Source: an uncultured Prevotellaceae bacterium
GTDB taxonomy: Bacteria > Bacteroidota > Bacteroidia > Bacteroidales > Muribaculaceae
NCBI GenBank assembly: GCA_900314215.1
Contig: OMUK01000043.1
Span: 1 to 57,769 of the forward strand
Reading direction: 5' to 3'
Length of the DNA stretch: 57,769 nucleotides
Below are positions 52,173 to 57,769 of this stretch, piece after piece. The first letter of the stretch is position 1. Each line of letters opens with the position of its first letter. The position numbers and the translations under genes were made by a program. The notes under the pieces were generated by a model. It was not told the DNA's origin. It did not search any database and worked only from the letters and a program-made list of their open reading frames with translations.

Positions 52173-52218
52173 CCTCGACGACAGTGCAGCCAAGCTGCAC
52201 CGCACATGTACAAGCAAC

Positions 52219-52269
52219 AAACCCATAATGCTCTCTCTGCGTGGAGTGCGAGCATTATGGGTTTTTCTC
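52219..52269 (+). terminator. Terminator of the TlpA-like gene
   Basis: Perfect 15-bp arms AAACCCATAATGCTC (52219-52233) and complement (52250-52264), then TT and a short T-run. It lies between convergent genes and may act on both strands. Confidence 0.85.
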
Positions 52270-52410
52270 TAGGTCTTGCTCGAGACTGCGGGTCCAGGGG
52301 GTGGTGCCGATGGTGTCGGCCATCTGGTTGAGGGCGAGGCACTGCTGGCGGGTGATGGGCCGGCGCAGCCTAATTGCAACGCACGTGGAGACCTCGAGCC
52401 CTCCTCGCCG

Positions 52411-55400
52411 CTACTTCACGATAGAGCGGTAGAGGATCGACTGGATGCCAGTGCGGGCATTCATGTGGGAGAATACCGAGTTGTTGCGGGTGGGGTTCAC
52501 GCGGTTGCTCAGGAAGATGTAGATCATGTCGTTTTTAGGATCTACCCAGAAGCAGGTGCCGGTGAAGCCGGTGTGCCCATACACCTCGGCTGGTGCCTCG
52601 GCGCAGGTGCTCGACGCGCGCTGGTTGCCTGGCTGCGGCTTGTCGAAGCCCAGGCCACGGTGCGACTTGGTGCTCTTCTCGGTGGTGAAGGTCTCAACGG
52701 TAGAGGCCTTCAGGAAGCGCTGGCCGCCATAGGTGCCGCCGTTGAGCCACATCTGGAAGAGCTTGCACAGGTCGTTGGCGTTGGAGAAGAGGCCGGCGTT
52801 GCCTTGCACACCGCCCGAGAAGGCGGCGAGCTCGTCGTGCACATAGCCGTGTATGTGCTGGTGGCGCAGGAAGGGGTCGACCTCGGTGTAGGCAATCTGC
52901 GAGTCGGGCCACTTGCTCAGCGGGCGATACATGGTGTGGTAGGCGCCCAGCGGAGCAAAGATGTTGTTGTTGACAAAGTAGTTGAGCGGCATCCCCGACA
53001 TGTTTTGCACGGCGTTGGCCAGCAGGCAGAAGTTCAGGTCGCTATACACATAGCGCTTCTCGCCCACGTGCTGGTGGTAGATGCGTGCCATGATCGAGTC
53101 GTAGGTTGCCTGGCAGCCCCACAGGTCGCGGGCGATGGGCCAGTTAAACTTGTCGGTCTTCTTGGTCGAGAGTATGTCGGTGCGCAGTTTGGCCCAGCGG
53201 TTGCCATAGGCGTTGTTCATAAACTTGATGGTGTTGTTCTCGTTGGGCGTGGTGGTGTAGAGCGGGCCGGTGTAGGTCTTGGGGTCAAACATCATGTTCC
53301 AGATGTTGAGCATGGGCGGCAGACCCGACTCGTGGTAGAGCAGTTGGCGGAAGGTGAGGTTCTCTTCCTCGGTGCCCTTCATGCCGGGCACGTAGTCGCT
53401 CACCTTGTCGTCGAGCTGGAACTTGCCCTCGTCGTAGCACTTCATCACCGAGCTCAGCGTGCCGGTGGTTTTGGATACCGAGGCCAGGCCGAAGAGGGTG
53501 TTCTCGGTCACGGGTATGCCGCTGTTGTAGTCAATCTCGCCGTAGGCGCGGTTAAACACCACCTTGCCGTGGCGTGCCACCACCACCTCGCAGCCCGAGA
53601 AGGCATGGTGCAGCACGCCGTAGCGGCACACCGAGTCGACGAGCGCCGTGAGGCTGGGCTTGAAGCCCACCTCGGCGGGTATGGTGTAGCCCAGTCGGCA
53701 GGCGTCGTATTTCACTCCGGTGCCGGCCTTGAGCTCATCGCCCTGCTTGCCGGTCTTCACATTCACGGGCAGCACGCCCTTGGCAGCATTGCCGCCAAAG
53801 ATGGTCTGTGCCAGGTAGTCCTCGCTCACGGTGGTGTTGTCGTAGGCCAGCAGCGAGGCGCTCACGTAGCTGTCGGCCAGCAGCGGGCCCACGGCGTCGA
53901 GTTGCTGCGGGTCGCACATCACTGCCACCACCACCTTGTGCAGGCGGTCGGCAAAGTGGCTGGCCAGGTAGCGGGCGGCCTCAACGTGGCTCGAGCTGCC
54001 CACGCCCACGATGAGCACGTCGGCGCCCGAGTTGCGCACCTTGGTCGAGAGCTCCTGCACGTTGCCGTCGGTGCCCAGGTTGAAGGGGGTGCACTCGGCA
54101 TAGTTGGCGCAGCGGCGCTGGAAGAGCGACTGCAAGCCGTTCTCCACGCCCATGGTCACCACAGCGATGTGGCGGTTTTGCAGGCCCTTGATGGGCAGCA
54201 GGCCTTGCGCGTCGCGCACCACGGTGATACTGGCTGCAGCGAGCTGGCGCTTCAACACAGCGGCACACGGGTCGTTAACGTCGGCCACAATATTGTCGAT
54301 GTCGACCTTAGGCTGGTTGTACAAGCCCAGGGCATACTTGAAGCGCAACATTTTCTTGCAACGCTCGTCGATGAGCTTCTGCTTGAGCTTGCCGCTTGCT
54401 ATCGCAGCCTTGATGGCTGCAAGCTGGCCAGGCACCTCGTCGGGCATGAGCAGCACGTCGTTGCCGGCAAGCAGAGCGCCCACACACACGCTGCCACCAA
54501 CGGCTTTGGCCCCCTCCATGCCGAGAGCATCGGTGAAAATGAGGCCGTCGAAGCCCATTTTCTTCTGCAGCAAGTCGGTCACATAACGAGGCGACATGGT
54601 GCCAGGCTTGCGCTCGCGGCTTATTGCAGGAATATAGAGATGAGCGGTGAGCATGCCACCCAAGCCGGCATCGATATAGCGCTTGAATGGGACAAAATCA
54701 AAGAGTTCGAGTTCCTTGAGCGATTTGTCAACTGTTGGCAAAGTCTTGTGTGAATCGGCCGTTGTTGAGCCGTGGCCAGGGAAATGCTTGCCCACCGAGA
54801 GGATGCCGCCATCTTCAAGGCCGCGGGCAAAGGCAATGCCATGGCGCGACACCAACTCGGGGTCGGAGCCATAGGAACGCGCACCCACCACGGTGCCCGG
54901 CCGGTCGATAACGTCAAGCACCGGGGCAAAGTCAACATTCACCCCCAGTCGCTTGAGCTCGCGTGCAACCTCCCGGCCATAGTTGTAGAACATGGCATCG
55001 TCGCTTATTGCACCCAAATAAAGATTGCGGGGAAACTTGGGCGCATCCTCCAGGCGCATCGAGGGGCCCCACTCGGCGTCGAGGGTGATGAGCAACGGCA
55101 CCTTGGCCAGCGACTGGGCATAGTTGGTGATCTTGGCCTGCGACACGATGTCGCTCTCGTTGAAAATGAGGCCTCCCACACGGAACTCACTCACCAGTTT
55201 CTTCACAGTCTCGCTGGCAACGGTGTTGCGAGGGTCGACCGCCATGACAAAGAGCTGCGTAATGCGCTCGTCGGGGGTCATGGCGTTGAATTGCTTGTCG
55301 ACCCATGCGTTCATTGCACGCTTGTCGACCTTGTTGAAAATCGCCGGTTGGCGCTTGGCGCTGGCTGCAGTCGTGACTGCGAGCAGCGCCACAAGAATCA

Positions 55401-55425
55401 AGAGAAATTTCTTTGAAATTGTCAT
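52411..55425 (-). CDS. GH3 beta-N-acetylhexosaminidase fused to a serine beta-lactamase-like domain
   Basis: A 1004-aa exported protein. After the signal peptide (MTISKKFLLILVALLAVTTA) comes a NagZ-type GH3 domain (~40-380): GGLIFNESDI; VPLLITLDAEWG; the His-Asp dyad motif GKHFPGHGSTTADSH near 240; and the nucleophile Asp in FTDALGMEG near 300. A GH3 C-terminal-like domain spans ~385-580. A class C beta-lactamase/esterase fold fills ~600-1000, with SxxK in LASVSKTTGTL and YxN-type YSDLN. It probably trims peptidoglycan fragments. The ATG at 55425 is preferred to an upstream TTG. The nucleotidase gene lies 23 bp upstream in the same operon. Confidence 0.9.
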   Translation of the reverse strand: MTISKKFLLILVALLAVTTAASAKRQPAIFNKVDKRAMNAWVDKQFNAMTPDERITQLFVMAVDPRNTVASETVKKLVSEFRVGGLIFNESDIVSQAKITNYAQSLAKVPLLITLDAEWGPSMRLEDAPKFPRNLYLGAISDDAMFYNYGREVARELKRLGVNVDFAPVLDVIDRPGTVVGARSYGSDPELVSRHGIAFARGLEDGGILSVGKHFPGHGSTTADSHKTLPTVDKSLKELELFDFVPFKRYIDAGLGGMLTAHLYIPAISRERKPGTMSPRYVTDLLQKKMGFDGLIFTDALGMEGAKAVGGSVCVGALLAGNDVLLMPDEVPGQLAAIKAAIASGKLKQKLIDERCKKMLRFKYALGLYNQPKVDIDNIVADVNDPCAAVLKRQLAAASITVVRDAQGLLPIKGLQNRHIAVVTMGVENGLQSLFQRRCANYAECTPFNLGTDGNVQELSTKVRNSGADVLIVGVGSSSHVEAARYLASHFADRLHKVVVAVMCDPQQLDAVGPLLADSYVSASLLAYDNTTVSEDYLAQTIFGGNAAKGVLPVNVKTGKQGDELKAGTGVKYDACRLGYTIPAEVGFKPSLTALVDSVCRYGVLHHAFSGCEVVVARHGKVVFNRAYGEIDYNSGIPVTENTLFGLASVSKTTGTLSSVMKCYDEGKFQLDDKVSDYVPGMKGTEEENLTFRQLLYHESGLPPMLNIWNMMFDPKTYTGPLYTTTPNENNTIKFMNNAYGNRWAKLRTDILSTKKTDKFNWPIARDLWGCQATYDSIMARIYHQHVGEKRYVYSDLNFCLLANAVQNMSGMPLNYFVNNNIFAPLGAYHTMYRPLSKWPDSQIAYTEVDPFLRHQHIHGYVHDELAAFSGGVQGNAGLFSNANDLCKLFQMWLNGGTYGGQRFLKASTVETFTTEKSTKSHRGLGFDKPQPGNQRASSTCAEAPAEVYGHTGFTGTCFWVDPKNDMIYIFLSNRVNPTRNNSVFSHMNARTGIQSILYRSIVK

Positions 55426-55448
55426 TATCAATAGTTATTATTGTTTAG

Positions 55449-56966
55449 TTATCTCTGCCGAAAGCGCGGCTCGTCGCTTGCATCGATGGTCTTGCCCTGC
55501 TGGCTCAGGCTTTTCACATAGTCGAGCATGTGGCGGCCATAGCGCTGGTCATCCTTGTAAAGGACCTTGCCGTTTTTCAACGACGTCATGTAGTCGCCGC
55601 CATTGTAAAGGAAATCGATGGTGGCCAGCAAGTAGCGGGCTGCAGGTTTCACAGCCTTGCCATTGATGCGAGCCGAGACGATGTTGCAATTCTTGTCGTA
55701 GACCACCTTCACGTTGCGGCTCACCACATCGCCGCCACGATAGGCCATCGTCTTGAACGCGTCGAGCAAGTCCTGACCCGAGACCTCAAGCACCATGAAG
55801 CGGTTGTCGAACGGGAACATCGATTGAAGCAGACCCTCGGTGACAGTGCCCTTAGGCATGTCGAGACGTATGCCGCCCTTGTTCATGATACACAAGTCCA
55901 CTTTCTTGCCGCCCTTGTAGAGTTTTGCAATGATGGCATCGACGGCATCGGCAAGCCAGTTTTGCGCTGCCCAGCTGCTATTGGGCATGTAGCGGGCCGA
56001 CGTGGCCACAGGATTGTTCTCGAGCGAGTCGACACCAGCCTTGTAGCGGGCGAGCCAGGACTGGAATGCCGGGTAAGCCTGGGCTGCGCGGTCCCAAGTG
56101 TTGTCGACAGTGATGTGGCTGTAGGTCACCTTGCCGGTTTCAAGGTCGAGATCGTACTTGCCCACCAGCTTACCCGACTTGCCATTTTGCCCGATTACGA
56201 CAATTTTGCCGTCGGCATTGTGCACAAGCGACTGCTTAGAGCCTGGAGTAATGACGGAGTGGGAGTGGCCGCCAATGATAAAATCGATATAATGACTCGT
56301 TGCAGCCACGATTGAGTCGTTGGGCTCGGAGGGCTCCATCGAGTCGTAACCGATGTGTGAAATCATGACCACATAGTCTACCTTCTGCACCTGCTTGAGA
56401 TATCGAGCCGTGGCATCGGCAACCTGCATGGGTTCAAGAAAGCGCAGGCCATTGTAGTGGCCCTGTGAAACCATGCCTGCGGGGTTGACATTGATGCCGA
56501 AGAAAGCTACACGCTTGTTGCCATAGGCCCTCACGCTGTAGGGCACAAACCCCTTGAGCGGCGATGCGCTCAAGTCGTAGTTGGCACTGAGCTTGACAGC
56601 CTTCACGTGGTTGTAGTAGTGAGCCAGCGAGTCGATGCCGTTGTCGAGCTCGTGATTGCCCATGATGATCATGTCGTAGCCCAGACTGTCGATGGCCGCA
56701 TACTCTACTGCACCGCCATAGAGCGAGAAATAGTTGGTACCCTGCACGGCATCGCCGGCATGCACCACGAGCACGTTTTTATGAGCACGGCGCTCATTGT
56801 CGTATATAGCACGACGGCGCAAGATACCCCCCTTGCCGTCGGCTGCAGGGTCTATCTGGCTGTGTGTGTCGTTGACTGCAAGCACCACAAGGTGCTCGGC
56901 TTGCATGAGCGGCAGCGTGGCTACCAGCATGAGGCATGCACCGATGATTTTCTTGAGACTCTTCAT
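55449..56966 (-). CDS. 5'-nucleotidase/metallophosphatase (UshA type)
   Basis: A 505-aa exported bifunctional phosphoesterase. Seen: a signal peptide (KIIGACLMLVATLPLMQAEH); an N-terminal metallophosphatase domain with VLAVNDTHSQID, VVHAGDAVQGT, MGNHELDNG, ISHIGYDS and GGHSHSV (all metal ligands present); and a C-terminal 5'-nucleotidase domain with NWLADAVDAI, MNKGGIR, FPFDNRFMVLEVSG and IDFLYNGGD. It hydrolyses periplasmic nucleotides. Many Bacteroidetes encode the two halves as separate genes; here they are one chain. Probably co-transcribed with the GH3 gene. Confidence 0.93.
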   Translation of the reverse strand: MKSLKKIIGACLMLVATLPLMQAEHLVVLAVNDTHSQIDPAADGKGGILRRRAIYDNERRAHKNVLVVHAGDAVQGTNYFSLYGGAVEYAAIDSLGYDMIIMGNHELDNGIDSLAHYYNHVKAVKLSANYDLSASPLKGFVPYSVRAYGNKRVAFFGINVNPAGMVSQGHYNGLRFLEPMQVADATARYLKQVQKVDYVVMISHIGYDSMEPSEPNDSIVAATSHYIDFIIGGHSHSVITPGSKQSLVHNADGKIVVIGQNGKSGKLVGKYDLDLETGKVTYSHITVDNTWDRAAQAYPAFQSWLARYKAGVDSLENNPVATSARYMPNSSWAAQNWLADAVDAIIAKLYKGGKKVDLCIMNKGGIRLDMPKGTVTEGLLQSMFPFDNRFMVLEVSGQDLLDAFKTMAYRGGDVVSRNVKVVYDKNCNIVSARINGKAVKPAARYLLATIDFLYNGGDYMTSLKNGKVLYKDDQRYGRHMLDYVKSLSQQGKTIDASDEPRFRQR

Positions 56967-57115
56967 AAAATGTCGAGATTATAGTTTTTAAAAATACGTA
57001 AAACTTTACGAAAGTAATAATTAATTGATGAATAGCACAAAAAACAACATTTAAAAATTGTAAAAGAAACAAAACATGCAGCACGAAGAGACACACAGCC
57101 TACAGGAAGAAAAAA

Positions 57116-57153
57116 AACGGCTCCATCGGGTGAGGTAGCCCGGTGAAGCCGTT
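57116..57153 (-). terminator. Terminator of the edge gene
   Basis: AACGGCTCCATCGGG (57116-57130) pairs with 57139-57153 with two mismatches. On the minus strand it is followed by a T-run. Confidence 0.75.
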
Positions 57154-57173
57154 GTGGTGACACGAGAAGAGAA

Positions 57174-57769
57174 TCACTTCATCATCTTGGTGGTGAGGCG
57201 GCTGCCGTCGCTCAGGGTGGTAACCACCACATTCATGCCCGGGTGCGGCCGGGTCGAGGCTACGCCCATCACGTTGTAGTATACCTCGCTCACGGGGGTG
57301 GCTTGTGCGGTGGTTATGCCGTCGATGCCTGTTGCCACAGCAGAACTGCTATAGTCCACATCGATGCGCTTCTCGGTGATGTAGTAGTGCCCGGCGGCAG
57401 TGCCACTTGCCGAAGCCGCCTTGCGCGGTACCGCGGGGTGAGATTGGGCTTGGTCGGTGCTGTAGAGGCGGGCAATGTAAGTCACTATCCTTGACTCGTC
57501 AGCGTTGGGCATGTTGGCAACATACACGTCCTTTACCTGGATTTCGGTATTGCCTGGATAGAACGGCTTGATGTCTTCGTAATCGTTTTTCCAGCCTGTG
57601 TTGCTGCTGCTCGGCAGGCTGTTGAGCTGAGTCTCGCCGTCGTCGGCCAAGCGCCACACGCGGTAGTAATAGGCATAGGGGGCTGTGGTCTCTGGCAGTA
57701 TGGGAGTGAGGTGAATTGTGGCGCCGTAGCCGCTGCGCAAGTTGCCGTAGCCGTCACGCCACTTGTTGG
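57174..57769 (-). CDS. C-terminal part of a secreted protein with T9SS-like CTD (cut by window end)
   Basis: The frame is open from the window edge to a stop at 57174, so at least 197 C-terminal residues are present; the start lies outside. The visible part has a beta-rich domain (YYRVWRLADDGETQLN), a segment GHYYITEKRIDVDY, and an end (VSEVYYNVMGVASTRP, then NVVVTTLSDG) very like the end of the 2042-aa GLUG protein (VTYYNTLGQAQ, NVVVTRYTDG). This shared tail supports a common sorting domain. The cargo function cannot be judged. Confidence 0.75.
   Translation of the reverse strand, partial: NKWRDGYGNLRSGYGATIHLTPILPETTAPYAYYYRVWRLADDGETQLNSLPSSSNTGWKNDYEDIKPFYPGNTEIQVKDVYVANMPNADESRIVTYIARLYSTDQAQSHPAVPRKAASASGTAAGHYYITEKRIDVDYSSSAVATGIDGITTAQATPVSEVYYNVMGVASTRPHPGMNVVVTTLSDGSRLTTKMMK

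Noticed and set aside
52276-54753. An 825-codon open frame opposite the GH3/beta-lactamase fusion gene
   Set aside because: Same mirror effect; composition is low-complexity V/H/G/A and no family motif is visible, while the minus-strand product has intact catalytic motifs.

Overview
The window looks like a chromosome segment of a Bacteroidota species, order Bacteroidales, perhaps Muribaculaceae-like (the family is inference). The reasons are: many promoters of the Bacteroidota type (TTG, 19-20 bp, TAnnTTTG) with weak Shine-Dalgarno sites; a Bacteroidetes-type LptD; a type IX secretion (T9SS) plug protein; several secreted proteins with T9SS-like C-terminal sorting domains; BspA-like and GLUG surface proteins; and a Bacteroidales-style 'GG' peptide cluster. 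Most of the window is GC-rich, with strong third-position GC. That produces very long mirror open frames opposite the real genes.

Layout. 0.2-6.8 kb: cell-envelope and metabolic genes (DUF1460 amidase-like protein, a tiny CTD-only secreted protein, ilvE, an HD hydrolase, lptD, a YiiX-like hydrolase). 7.0-13.2 kb: one 2042-aa GLUG surface protein. 13.3-19.8 kb: a clearly AT-rich island holding a decaying RiPP (radical-SAM peptide) cluster. It has a frameshifted two-domain glycosyltransferase, an unknown 374-aa protein, a Cys-rich precursor peptide fused in frame to the tail half of a radical SAM/SPASM maturase that is itself frameshifted, an intact outer-membrane receptor, and a stump of a C39 peptidase exporter whose catalytic Cys is Tyr. 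19.9-30 kb: housekeeping genes (rpsO, manA, bcp, nfnAB-type reductase, fabD, vanZ) plus a BspA/LRR surface protein and a 0.9-kb block of palindromic repeats.

30-44 kb: two tandem sodium:neurotransmitter-type symporters with a candidate small RNA between them; trmO; a GT4 glycosyltransferase; a probable four-gene operon of an XRE-DNA methyltransferase fusion, folP, cdaA and a DUF3109 gene, headed by a consensus promoter with an overlapping palindrome; rplS; an Lrp regulator; the T9SS plug protein; a Ca/Na antiporter; and a structured minus-strand locus of unknown nature. 44-57.8 kb: a lipoprotein glycosidase, a tricorn-type protease, a small membrane protein, tRNA-Arg(CCG), ung, a TlpA-like thioredoxin, a NagZ/beta-lactamase fusion with a 5'-nucleotidase, and the C-terminus of another secreted protein cut by the window edge.

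How it fits together: the T9SS plug protein and four T9SS-like cargo C-termini point to active surface display. The most unusual parts are the dying RiPP island (13.6-19.8 kb), the possibly self-regulated methyltransferase operon feeding folate and c-di-AMP synthesis (35.7-39.6 kb), the 286-bp-period palindromic repeat block (21.7-22.6 kb), and the unexplained transcription unit at 43.2-43.9 kb. Family assignments come from reading motifs; no database search was possible.
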